Positions 1 through 7,409 of a stretch of 14,678 nucleotides of DNA are shown one piece after another. Below the pieces are notes generated by a model. It made no database searches, was not told where the DNA came from, and worked only from the letters and a program-made list of their open reading frames with translations. Where the stretch lies: positions 144,812 through 159,489 of the forward strand of contig MU646537.1 in assembly GCA_026770585.1 (NCBI GenBank), read 5' to 3'. Every line of letters starts with the position of its first letter. Within the stretch, counting starts at the first letter, position 1. A program made the translations under genes and the position numbers. Source of the stretch: Baffinella frigidus. Its lineage: Eukaryota; Cryptophyceae; Cryptomonadales; Baffinellaceae.

Positions 1-50
<50 letters not shown>

Positions 51-53
51 GAG
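1..53. repeat. GA dinucleotide microsatellite
   Basis: Almost pure GA repeat with one C interruption near position 39. It is cut by the window edge, so its full length is unknown. Confidence 0.95.
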
Positions 54-350
54 CCGGCGCGAGCCTGGATCGTGGTCAGCGTGATGGAAGTTTGGAAAGG
101 TAATGTGTAATGTAATGTGCGTGTTTTTAATGAAAAGACGTCATGTGCATGTTTCCACGTTTGGAAGGCGGTTACTAGGGTTGAGGGGATTTAATGCAAA
201 AAAAAATATCCAATTCAAATCACCGTTTTGTGTTATCTTCAGGGCGGGATTTGCTGTCTCGGGCTCGACATCGCTTTACCATAGCACCAACCCCGCCCCT
301 AAAATAGCTAACGGTAGTTTGATTTAAATTCATTTCCATATGAGATTCTG
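54..350. other. AT-richer spacer, no supported gene
   Basis: I see no convincing coding or structured element here. A short frame on the plus strand at 103-327 has no coding bias, low complexity or a recognisable motif and is best ignored. Confidence 0.5.
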
Positions 351-508
351 TTTTAGGGTTTAGGGTACCAGGAGGCGGACAGGGTTCAGGGTTCAGGGTT
401 TAGGGTTCGGGGTTTAGGGTTTAGGGTATAGGGTTTAGGGTTTAGGTGTTAGGGACAGGGTTTCGGTTTTCGGTTTGAGGGTTTCGGTTTTAGTGTTTAT
501 GGTTCAGG
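351..508 (+). repeat. Degenerate interstitial telomere-like repeats
   Basis: Runs of TTTAGGG mixed with TTCAGGG, TTCGGGG and TATAGGG units, reading G-rich on the plus strand. The array is interrupted near 368 by a short AGGAGGCGGACA motif that recurs in similar form near 538 and 622. The units are too degenerate for an active telomere and fit an interstitial copy. Confidence 0.8.
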
Positions 509-607
509 CTGGAGAGTAACAAAGAAGAAGAACGCACCGGGAGGCAGATACGGCAGCGGGTTGAGGTAGCAGTGTCCACCTATGCTGGGAGTCACAACAA
601 CATCCAG

Positions 608-736
608 GACCTAACGCTTACCGGGAGGCGGACACGGCGTACGACGAAGGGTACATGAGCGACGTCTCAGAGAGGGCCCCTGGGTCGCCGCGCTCGTCCC
701 GCGCTTCCGACCGCCCCGTCTGTGGGAAAGTGGGAG
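608..736 (+). CDS. Probable internal exon of an unidentified upstream gene (partial)
   Basis: The frame that contains YREADTAYDEGYMSDVSER (GCT codon at 616) has high third-position GC, like the collagen gene downstream, and ends at a canonical donor GTGAGT at 737. The exon would end in phase 1. The best acceptor is CCAG at 604-607, although AG at 571-572 is also possible. The peptide is acidic first, then Ser/Arg/Pro-rich, with one Cys near the end; I recognise no domain. Another frame just upstream (about 507-607) also looks weakly coding, so the 5' limit is uncertain. A diverged copy of the exon end and donor lies at 985-1063. The following exon was not identified with confidence; 1149-1646 is a candidate. 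Confidence 0.4.
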
Positions 737-764
737 GTGAGTGACGTGGAAGGGAGAGTGGTCG
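691..764 (+). repeat. Direct repeat copy A (exon end plus donor)
   Basis: This stretch, covering the last part of the putative exon 608-736 and the first 28 bases after it, recurs in diverged form at 985-1063. Shared blocks include CGCTCGTC, CCCCGTCTG and GAAGGGAGAGTG. The two copies flank the inverted-repeat element at 771-981. Confidence 0.75.
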
Positions 765-770
765 GAAATT

Positions 771-981
771 CCACTCGAGGCTAGAAATGGGACTATTTTA
801 AATGTGGGGTTGTTAAATTTAGTACCAGTCACGGGCAGGCTTGGTCACGTATCTGACAAATTTCTGTCAGATACGTGACCAAATGCCCCCATTTGTGTGA
901 AAATTACTACACAGCTCCTTTTTTTCTTCACTTGTAAAAGAATCACAGTTTTAAAATGGTCACATTTCTAGCCTCGAGTGG
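771..981. mobile_element. 211-bp MITE-like element with 32-bp terminal inverted repeats
   Basis: The ends are 32-bp inverted repeats (771-802 and 950-981) with two mismatches, starting CCACTCGAGGCTAGAAATG. The interior has a perfect 18-bp hairpin, TTGGTCACGTATCTGACA at 841-858 pairing with 865-882 around a 6-base loop. There is no coding capacity, so it would be non-autonomous. I see no clean short target duplication; instead long diverged direct repeats (691-764, 985-1063) flank it. The superfamily cannot be assigned. Confidence 0.7.
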
Positions 982-984
982 CTA

Positions 985-1063
985 CGCTCGTCTCGTGCTG
1001 CTGGCCTCCCCGTCTGCGGGAAATTGGGAGGACGGATGAGCGACGTAGAAGGGAGAGTGATCG
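985..1063 (+). repeat. Direct repeat copy B
   Basis: Diverged second copy of 691-764, starting four bases after the inverted-repeat element. The GTGAGT donor of copy A corresponds here to GACGGATGAG, so the splice site is not preserved. Confidence 0.7.
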
Positions 1064-1148
1064 TCTGAGCGAGCCGTGCGGAGAAAGTTGATGGGTGAGG
1101 GAAGTTTATTCAAGAAAGTTTGTGAGAATTCGATAGGGGCGGAAGAGA

Positions 1149-1646
1149 ATGATCGGAGGTAGGCGGTTCTCCAGGGTGGGCGCAGGGCGCGTGTGTGCAG
1201 CGTCCGCCCGCGGGGCATGCTATCTCATTAGAAGCCACGTGCGTCGACACTCGGATCCTCGCATATCCCGAGAGGAGCTTTGTGCGGTCTCTGGGGCAAA
1301 GCGCAGGGGGTTGGGCGAGAGAGACGAGGATTCGGGCGGGCCGTGCCTGCTGCCCTGCGACGCGACCGCCAGATTCGTTCTGCGTCCCGCCCCGGTTCTG
1401 CACACGCGCCACGTGCCCCCGGTCAGAGGCTGCAGGGCGTCGTGCTCTCGGATCCTGCACGTTCATCCGGCTCCATGCCGCAGGATTCAGTCGACGTGTC
1501 TGCAGGTACACGAGCGGGAGGGGGCGGGGGGGGGGGCGGAAACCTTGCGATGGCTATGGCGCTGGTCGAATTCCTGGAGGCGGCTCGAGAAGCGGCTGTC
1601 GCGCGACGCGCTGTACGGGCTCGCATACGAGGTCTCCTGCGTGTAG
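1149..1646 (+). CDS. Possible C-terminal exon(s) of the upstream gene
   Basis: A plus-strand frame is open across this stretch and ends in TAG at 1644-1646. All three plus frames are open for most of it because the DNA is GC-rich, so openness alone means little. Third-position GC favours this frame, most clearly over its last 35 codons, which end RDALYGLAYEVSCV. If that is a final exon, a plausible acceptor is CTGCAG ending at 1505, giving an exon 1506-1646. The earlier part (about 1310-1430, with SGGPCLLPCDATARF) may be another exon or chance. A G-run of about ten bases at 1526-1535 interrupts it. I recognise no family and no function is proposed. Confidence 0.3.
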   Translation: MIGGRRFSRVGAGRVCAASARGACYLIRSHVRRHSDPRISREELCAVSGAKRRGLGERDEDSGGPCLLPCDATARFVLRPAPVLHTRHVPPVRGCRASCSRILHVHPAPCRRIQSTCLQVHEREGAGGGAETLRWLWRWSNSWRRLEKRLSRDALYGLAYEVSCV

Positions 1647-2035
1647 TGGGCCGTCTGCCCCTTTCCGAACGTCACATTCTTCCTGCGCGGCACAGAAGCC
1701 CGCGGCACACAAAGTCAGGGCACGGCGGGGAGAATCAGCGCGCGGGCGAGCACAGGGGCGACACGGCGGGGCTCCCCGGCGGCGTGCATGGGAACCGCAC
1801 AGACTGGCACGGGGATCCCGCACAAGCGCACGCGGACAGGAGGCCAGGGCGGGGCTGGCCTCACCCGAAGGGAAGGGCGTTTTCCGGGGTCTTCGGGAAC
1901 GCGCTCATCGCGCACTCTTGCTCCCAGCCAAGCGCGTCGCTCGCCGATCCGCCCGGCTTCGTTACGCGATCGAAAGTGGTCCTGGCCACTTTAAATTCAA
2001 AAATTCCGGCGAAGAGTTGGAGCCGTTTGTTAAGG

Positions 2036-2090
2036 TTGACTTTTCTTATTTGTTGACTTAGAAAATCACCTGTTGACCAAACTATTTGAC
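2036..2090 (+). promoter_or_regulatory. Cluster of four TTGAC motifs upstream of the collagen-like gene
   Basis: TTGAC occurs at 2036, 2053, 2073 and 2086, all on the plus strand and all within 55 bases, ending 42 bases before the ATG. In plants TTGAC is the core of the W-box bound by WRKY factors; whether that applies here is inference. The cluster could also lie in the 5' UTR. Confidence 0.35.
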
Positions 2091-2109
2091 TCAACCGAAA
2101 TCGAAGAGC

Positions 2110-2122
2110 CGCTCTCTTTCAG
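2110..2122 (+). promoter_or_regulatory. Possible splice acceptor just upstream of the start codon
   Basis: A pyrimidine-rich tract ending in TTTCAG at 2117-2122 sits nine bases before the ATG. It could be the acceptor of a 5' UTR intron or, in a lineage with spliced leaders, a trans-splice site. The sequence alone cannot tell these from chance. Confidence 0.3.
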
Positions 2123-2131
2123 CGAATCGGA

Positions 2132-5100
2132 ATGGCTTCTCGGGCACACCAAGTGGCGGGGGCAGCCGTGCTGGCCCTCGCGCTTGCGGCCATCACGCTG
2201 ACCACGATCCAGGCTCGCGCCGGCGCCTCGGAGCGGACGGAGCTGGTGCAGCAGGGCCGCCAGCGCATGCAGATGCTGGATGAGTTCCAGGTGGCGGGCT
2301 CAATGCAGACCGGCGAGCCGGCGCCGCAGGGCATCCCCCTGTCGTTCCAGCTCCCCGTGCCCCTCCCGGCGCCCTCGCCCCCGGCACCGACGGTCATCAC
2401 CGTTGGCCCGCGCCCGAAGAAGGCTCCGGTCTGCAAGCGTTGCGAACGCCAGATGCGCAAGATCAAGGTACGCCGCCGCACCAGTGGGCAGGGGAGGGAG
2501 GTGGGGCGCGTGGCGGTCTGTTGTTTGGTGTTTGGCGCGTGGCGGCGCGCCACGTGCGCCTCACAGTCGTTTCAGTGTTATGCAGTATTTTGTTGGCGCA
2601 TCCTGACACCCACTCTATTATTATTTTCCATGGGAAAAGCGGCTGGCGTATACAAGCTAGGGCTGTGCACAGGTTGGAGAGGCCCAATAAGCTGGTGCTG
2701 GAGGGAAAGGCGCAGGCTGGGGAAAGCGCAGTCGATGGGTCAGAGGATAGGCTGTCACTTGTCCATGCATTTCGAGGGAACTCTTTGGATTCCTGGAGCT
2801 GGCTTGGCTGGCTGGCTGGGACGGGATCTTTTGTTGACAGGGTTCCCGTGGCGTGTGGCAGCGCATGGTGGGGGAGATCAAGAAGCAGAACGAGAAGGCC
2901 GACGACCTGATGGAGCAGCAGGACGACATGATCGCCAACTACCGGGATCGCATGGAGGAGGCGGTGGAGAAGGTGCAGGACAAGCTGTTCACTAAGGGCG
3001 CCCAGTACAAGACGGTCATCTCGAAGCTCGAGACCCGCCCGGGCCCCTCAGGCCCCCCGGGCGTCCCGGGCAAGCCGGGCCGCAACGGTCTCCCGGGCAA
3101 GCCGGGCGCTCCGGGCATCACCGGGCCGAACGGCGTCCAGGGCATCGGAGGCCCCCCGGGCAAGCAGGGGCCCCAGGGCATTGCCGGTTCCCAGGGGGGT
3201 CCGGGCCCCCGGGGGTCGGAGGGTATCGTCGGGCGCGTTGGCCCCGTGGGTCCCCAGGGCGCCACTGGCCCCCAGGGCCCTTCGCTGGACCAGCTGTGCG
3301 GCCGCATCGGAGGCATGACGTACAAGGGTGTCTGCTTCAAGCGTGCGGCCCCACCCATCTGTTTCCCCCCGGCGTTGCCCCCACCCCTCTGTTCTCACCT
3401 TTCAAGCCCCTCCCGCACACGTTTCAAGCCTCGATTGCCCGCTTTCTGCCACCACTCACTTGCCCGCTTTCCGTGGAGAATTTCTTGCCCACATCCTTCT
3501 GCGTTTTGTTCCACAGGAGGCGGCTGCTGGCGCTGGACTGCATGTTTGAACCTTAGCAAAACGGCGAATCCTCTCTAATAAATTCAGAGACCAGCTTATT
3601 TAGAATCTAGAGCCGTGTTCGCTGACGTCGGTGTGTGTCGCGTGTGCTATGACGGCAGAGCGTATCGTGTGTGTTCTCACGGCGGAGCGTGTCGCGTGTT
3701 TTGACGAGTTTGTGTGTCGTGTGTTCTGACGACGGCTCGTCTCGCGTGTTCTGACGGCGGCGCGTTTCGAGTTTTTTCTGACCGTGGAGCGTGTCGTGTG
3801 TGTTCTGACGGCGGAGCGTCTCGTGTGTTGTGATTTCTGACGATGTTGTGTGTCGCGTGTTGTGACGAGGTTGCGTGGCGCGTGTGCTCCCGGCAGGCTC
3901 GAAGCTGGAGGGCAACGCGGACCGGTTCCCGCCCGACTGCAACGTGTACAACCCGCGCGCGTCGTGGCAGGTCCGCGTCGCCCTCCTCAGGAGGAAGAGA
4001 TTTGGTAGAAGGGATTAACACGAAAATATCGAGCTTCGAGCCTGCCCTCCTGGAAAATATTTGATAGAAGGGATTAAGACGAAAATATTGAGCTTCGAGC
4101 CTGAGCCCCTGCTCGTGTATTTGCCGAGGGCTCAATTCTACTGGTAGTACTCTCCTCGCACGGGGGTTGTCTGAACGTGCACACCCTTTGCGCGTCCTCG
4201 GTGGGGGGCTCACAGAACAGCAGAACAGACACCCTTTCTCACTTCCAACCCTAACCCCTGAACACTACCAACCCTAACTCCTAACCTTTCTCACCACCAA
4301 CTCTAACCCATCAATACGACCAACACTTATCCCTAGCCGAAACCGCAGGAGAGCGACTATGTCGCGCTCCAGCGCATGTTCAAGGACCGCCCGACCTGGG
4401 AGGAGATCAACCGTGCGCCCCCGCCCCGCTTCTTGCCTGATTGGGGATTTAGGGTTGATCCTAGGGTTTAGGTTTATGATCCTAGGGTTAGGGTTAGGGT
4501 TAGGGTTAGGTTTGGGGTTGATCCTAGGGTTAGGGTTAGGGTTGGGGTTGATCTTACAGTTTAGGGTAAGGGTTAGGGTGAGGGTGAAGGTTAGGGTTGG
4601 GTTAGAGTCCCCTGTGCGATGGTTTTGGTGTAGTGCAGATCGAGGTATTGGCGGTGTGTGTGGGGGGGGGGTCGCATGGAGCGGATAGTGAAGCTGAGGG
4701 AGAGAGCGAGAGACAGAGAGACAGAGAGAGAGAGAGAGACAGACAGACAGATAGAGATAGAGACAGTGTTGGCGGGCGGTTCGCATGGAGCGGGGAGTGC
4801 AGCGGGTGGGGGGTGGGGGGTGGGGGGTGGGGGGTGGGGGGTTTGGGCTAGGGGTGCGGGTTGGGAATTTTCCGGGTTTAGGGTTGGCAGTGCCAAAGGG
4901 TGTCTGTTCTGTGAGGCGCCCCCGAGGATTACGGGCTTCAGTCCATTTCAGACGCAGCCTTGCCAAGAGAGCGCGATTTTGGAGAATCGTTGTTCAGGGG
5001 ATGCTGACCGGGTTCTCGATGAATATAGTTTCTATTTTTATTAATTCTGAATTTGGTGTGCTCCGCAGGCAACTCCAAGGCTGGGTTGTGCACCAACTTC

Positions 5101-6820
5101 CGGGCGACGCTGGCTTTCGAGCAGCACAACGTGCGTTGCCCCACCCTAGACGGAACACTAAGCTCTCGCCAGTTGTAGTTTGTAGTTTGGGCGACGCTGG
5201 CTGTGGAGCAGCACAACGTGCGTTGCCCCCCTGACCCGTTTTGACACTAGACGAAACGCTAAGCTCCCCTCAGGGGGTCCGTGTTGACACTAGACGGATC
5301 ACTAAGCTTAAGGGCGAGGTTTCTTTAGAGGAGAAGACCGTGTGTTGCCCTACCCGTGTTGACACTAGACGGCCCACTAAGCTTCCGGGCGACACTTGCT
5401 TTCGAGAAGCACACGGTGCGTTGCCCTCTTCTCTTCTTCTTTGTTACTCTCGAACCTAGAGATGCTTCTTCTTTATTACTCTTGAGCCTACAGATGAGTG
5501 GTCCAAAAGTCTATGAGCCTTTCGAGCAGCACACCGTGCGTTGTCCTACCCGTGTTGACCCTAGACGGACCACACCCGTGTTGACACTTGACGGAACACT
5601 AGGCTTCCGGGCGACGCTTCCTTTCCAGCAGCACAACATAACATAACATAACATAACATAACATAACATAACATAACATAACATAACATAACATAACATA
5701 ACATAACATAACATAACATAACATAACATAACATAACATAACATAACATGCCTTGCCCTACCCGTGTTGACACTGGACGGAACACTCAGCTCTCGACAGT
5801 CGTAGTTTAGGGTTTGCCTGGGTGTCGCTGCAGCCCTACAGGTAACACTAGCCTCGTGTGTGTGAACTCGCCGGTCGGTTCCCACGTTTTGGCACCAAAA
5901 CGCTCACAGGTGGTGTGCTGGGGTTTTGGGCTTTTGGGGCTCAAAGATGTCTCTATCCATGGTGAGGTTTTTTGGCGGCTGGGGCTCACAGATTTCTCCA
6001 CAGCGTGTGCCCAGACTCTCAATTTAATCCCGTCGAGTATTCATGATGAATACGATTTCGGGGATCTCCGATCCGATTCTCGTGCATCTTAAGGCTCTAA
6101 ATGAAGTCTAGATAGACGACTGTCTTATTTATACCCCTTAAGATATACCAAAATCGTATTCATTATGAATACTCCACGGGATTAAATTGGTGTTTGACGG
6201 ATTTGTCCACGCCGTGTCGCACGGACTCTCAAAAAAAAAATGACTCCCCGGGCTCGCATTGTTTTTTACTCTTTCGTCTTGTTCTGACGATTTTTTCCTT
6301 TCGCAGAGCCCCGTGGCGGTGTGGGCGAACGCGAACAGCTTCGTGTTCTCCCCCGTGAACGAGGCGCCGCAGTGCCAGATGTAAACCCCAAACCCTGAAC
6401 CCTGCACCCTGCTCCCTGCACCCTGAAACCTGCACCCTGACCCTGCACCCTGCACCCTGCACCCTGCACCCCTGCACCCTGAACCCTGAATCCTGTACCC
6501 TGAACCCTGAACACACAGCGGACTTCGAAGGGATTTCGAATAACCCTTGACCGATAAGACCTACGACCCTATGGCAGGCAATCCGTAGGACGACCCTATG
6601 GCAGGCAATCCGTAGGGACATAGGGGGGGTTCCTACGGATATGGTAACCGGAAATGGGTTGATTTTGACGATTTTTCCCCTTCGTAGCCTGCTGCGTGGA
6701 CCCTGAACCCTAAACCCTAAACCCTAAACCCTAAACCCTAAACACCAAACACCAAACCCTAAACCCTAAACCAGGTACGGCGACTCTTCGGTCATGGGCG
6801 TGTACGCGTGCCAGGTGTAA
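2132..6820 (+). CDS. Collagen-like secreted or membrane-anchored protein, 7 exons, 385 aa
   Basis: Exons: 2132-2467, 2841-3342, 3897-3970, 4349-4412, 5069-5130, 6307-6380, 6775-6820 (TAA at 6818). All introns are GT-AG; junction phases 0,1,0,1,0,2 agree on both sides, and the sum is 386 codons with stop. Residues 8-26 are hydrophobic after Arg4, with an Ala-X-Ala site at 28-30: a signal peptide or type II anchor. A Pro-rich linker spans 78-87. Residues 117-177 look like a coiled coil, which in other collagens nucleates trimers. Residues 180-260 are 27 uninterrupted Gly-X-Y triplets (Pfam collagen repeat). The tail 261-385 has six cysteines (265, 277, 294, 333, 369, 383), probably three disulfides; the fold is unrecognised, and I infer an extracellular trimeric stalk with a globular head. 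Short 3' exons (46-74 bases) lie among repeat-filled introns. The model is not transcript-checked. Confidence 0.85.
3343..3578 (+). other. Possible alternative C-terminus read through intron 2
   Basis: From the end of exon 2 the reading frame stays open into intron 2 until TAA at 3576-3578. A second acceptor (TTCCACAG at 3509-3516, after a pyrimidine-rich tract) would also join in the same frame, because 3343-3516 is 174 bases. Either path would give a protein that keeps the collagen stalk and lacks most of the cysteine domain. The tract is pyrimidine-rich, which lowers stop frequency by itself. Confidence 0.3.
3577..3582 (+). promoter_or_regulatory. AATAAA overlapping the alternative stop codon
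   Basis: A perfect AATAAA overlaps the TAA that closes the read-through frame. It could mark premature polyadenylation of a short isoform, but many algae do not use AATAAA, so it may be coincidental. Confidence 0.25.
3611..3890 (+). repeat. Intron 2 minisatellite
   Basis: About nine degenerate units of roughly 25-35 bases built on GTGTTCTGACGGCGGAGCGT and GTGTCGCGTGTT. The array runs up to the acceptor at 3896. Antisense frames full of Arg/His/Thr repeats are shadows of it. Confidence 0.85.
4001..4105 (+). repeat. 59-bp tandem duplication in intron 3
   Basis: The block containing TAGAAGGGATTAA and GAGCTTCGAGCCTG occurs twice with a 59-base offset (TAGAAG at 4006 and 4065), with a few substitutions between the copies. 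Confidence 0.85.
4231..4330 (-). repeat. Degenerate CCCTAA repeats in intron 3
   Basis: Scattered CCAACCCTAAC and related units, C-rich on the plus strand, close to the acceptor at 4348. They read opposite to the telomeric units of intron 4. Confidence 0.6.
4441..4615 (+). repeat. Interstitial telomere-like repeats in intron 4
   Basis: TTAGGG and TTTAGGG units, broken by recurring GATCCTAGGG and GGTTGATC blocks, start about 30 bases after the donor at 4413. They are G-rich on the plus strand. Confidence 0.85.
4672..4800 (+). repeat. GA/CAGA microsatellite with flanking short direct repeat
   Basis: A GAGA/GACA/GATA-rich tract at 4698-4767 is bracketed by two copies of TCGCATGGAGCGG (about 4672 and 4781). 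The pattern suggests local slippage or duplication. Confidence 0.8.
4804..4848 (+). repeat. GGGGGGT tandem repeat, G-quadruplex candidate
   Basis: At least five successive runs of three to six G separated by single T, on the coding strand of intron 4. Such tracts can form G-quadruplexes in DNA or pre-mRNA; this is inferred from sequence only. Confidence 0.7.
5097..5810 (+). repeat. Tandem amplification of the exon 5 end plus splice donor
   Basis: The 3' half of exon 5 and its donor (AGCAGCACAACGTGCGTTGC, near 5121) recur through the first half of intron 5. Donor-like GTGCGT hexamers sit at 5131 (the one used in my model), 5218, 5416 and 5536; a further copy has GTGTGT at 5340, and another ends at 5637 where a microsatellite replaces the donor. 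A linker with GTTGACACTAGACGG and ACACTAAGCT joins the copies. The GTGCGT copies and the 5637 copy lie at offsets of 87, 285, 405 and 507 from the exon end, all multiples of three. Stops occur in some copies, yet 5356-5646 stays open in the exon frame. Confidence 0.85.
5635..5749. repeat. (AACAT)23 microsatellite
   Basis: Twenty-three perfect AACAT units. The tract begins exactly where a duplicated exon 5 end (CAGCAGCACAAC) should be followed by GTGCGT and ends at GCCTTGCCC, the continuation of the unit. It therefore arose inside a donor copy. Confidence 0.97.
5987..6230. mobile_element. 168-bp inverted-repeat element in intron 5 with diverged flanking direct repeats
   Basis: The element itself is 6021-6188. 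Its 38-bp ends (6021-6058, 6151-6188) match with two differences and begin AATTTAATCCCGT. Each arm contains a 17-bp near-perfect palindrome, GTATTCATNATGAATAC (6037-6053, 6156-6172). Flanking direct repeats of about 34 bases (5987-6020, 6196-6230), both ending in GACTCTC, are similar but diverged. There is no coding capacity; it is probably a non-autonomous DNA element. Confidence 0.7.
6385..6514 (-). repeat. CCCTGCA / CCCTGAA variant telomeric array in intron 6
   Basis: About 17 heptamer-like units, mainly CCCTGCA and CCCTGAA, starting within five bases of the donor at 6381. They are C-rich on the plus strand. Confidence 0.85.
6564..6617 (+). repeat. 27-bp tandem duplication in intron 6
   Basis: CGACCCTATGGCAGGCAATC begins both units, at 6564 and 6591; the copies are identical for 26 of 27 bases. 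Confidence 0.9.
6700..6771 (-). repeat. CCCTAAA interstitial telomeric repeat at the 3' splice site of intron 6
   Basis: About eight CCCTAAA units with two ACACCAA variants. The last unit runs directly into CCAG, the acceptor of the final exon at 6774, so the splice-site tract is itself telomeric sequence. Confidence 0.9.
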
Positions 6821-7115
6821 GAGAGAGTACAGCGGCGTTTTTCGCGCCCCGGGCTGAGTGGGGTCGCGTGGGGGGTTCCGGGCGCACAGGGCGCAGGACC
6901 AATGTGTGGGGGTGGGGTGGGGTGGGGCTCTGAGAATACATATTCTTTTAGAGTATGCGAGAGCGTAAACGCGGGGGGTTGTGGAGTAACTAGATGAGGC
7001 TGCGCGTCCGTGCGTTGCGGCGGTCTAAACTCTGGTGTTGTACTTCAGGGTACGCATACCGAGGCGGGCCCGTCCTAGGACTAGGCCTACCCTAGTACCC
7101 TAGGGAAATCTGTTG
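6821..7115. other. 3' flank of the collagen-like gene, no gene seen
   Basis: G-rich sequence with a GGGGT run near 6910-6926. No AATAAA follows the stop. From about 7060 CCTAGG-rich sequence resembles the core of the A-family palindromes. Confidence 0.5.
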
Positions 7116-7190
7116 TACAGGGGTACCTCGCTCATGAGAAACCGCCACCACCCTAGGACCACCATAGGGCCCTAGGCATGGGCCTAGGGC
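7116..7190 (+). mobile_element. A1 palindromic repeat, left arm only
   Basis: TA followed by CAGGGGTACCTCGCTCATGA and the CCTAGGACCACCATAGGGCC core; the matching right arm is missing. An ATTC-rich stretch follows. Confidence 0.7.
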
Positions 7191-7223
7191 ACAATTCATT
7201 TTACAATTCATTCATTCATTCAT

Positions 7224-7358
7224 GCACAGGGGTTGCTCGAAATGAAGGACACGCACCGCCCTACACGTAGGGTCCTGCATGTACGGTAGGCCTGTGCCTA
7301 AGAGCATAGGACCACCCTCGGGGCGGTGCGTGTCCTGAATTTCAAATAACCCCTGTGC
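7224..7358. mobile_element. A2 palindromic MITE, complete
   Basis: Imperfect palindrome with ends GCACAGGGGTTGCTCGAAAT and the complementary right end AACCCCTGTGC, arms containing GGACACGCACCGCCC and GGGCGGTGCGTGTCC, and a CCTA/TAGG-rich centre. It has no coding content. The CAGGGG termini are shared with family A1; hAT elements also often start CAGGG, but no 8-bp target duplication is visible. Confidence 0.75.
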
Positions 7359-7409
7359 GTCGCCACATTTCGATTGGGTGATTCCGCCCCACACGAGGTT
7401 GTTTATCCC

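Larger units (their letters stand above)
1647..2131 (+). other. GC-rich intergenic / 5' region of the collagen-like gene
   Basis: High GC up to about 1980, then a switch to AT-richer sequence before the ATG at 2132. A TTTAAATT stretch at 1990-1997 is a possible TATA-like element. An in-frame TGA at 2087-2089 with no ATG between it and 2132 supports the chosen start. Frames open through this stretch lack coding bias. Confidence 0.5.

Noticed and set aside
1195-2061. 288-codon plus-strand frame as a real gene
   Set aside because: High-GC DNA leaves all frames open here; codon third positions do not favour this frame and the end enters the AT-rich promoter zone.
2939-3398. Minus-strand Pro/Gly-rich frames that look like a second collagen
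   Set aside because: They are the antisense of the Gly-X-Y codons; GGN and CCN codons are complementary, so a mirror pattern is expected.
3607-4213. Long minus-strand frames rich in Arg, His and Thr
   Set aside because: They are shadows of the intron 2 minisatellite and run across two supported exon-intron borders of the plus-strand gene.
4274-4966. 230-codon minus-strand frame with NPNPNP and LTLTLT repeats
   Set aside because: Translation of telomeric and GA repeats; no coding bias.
5511-5885. Minus-strand frames rich in [10 protein letters not shown] repeats
   Set aside because: They are the translation of the AACAT microsatellite, whose 5-base period is read as a five-residue repeat.
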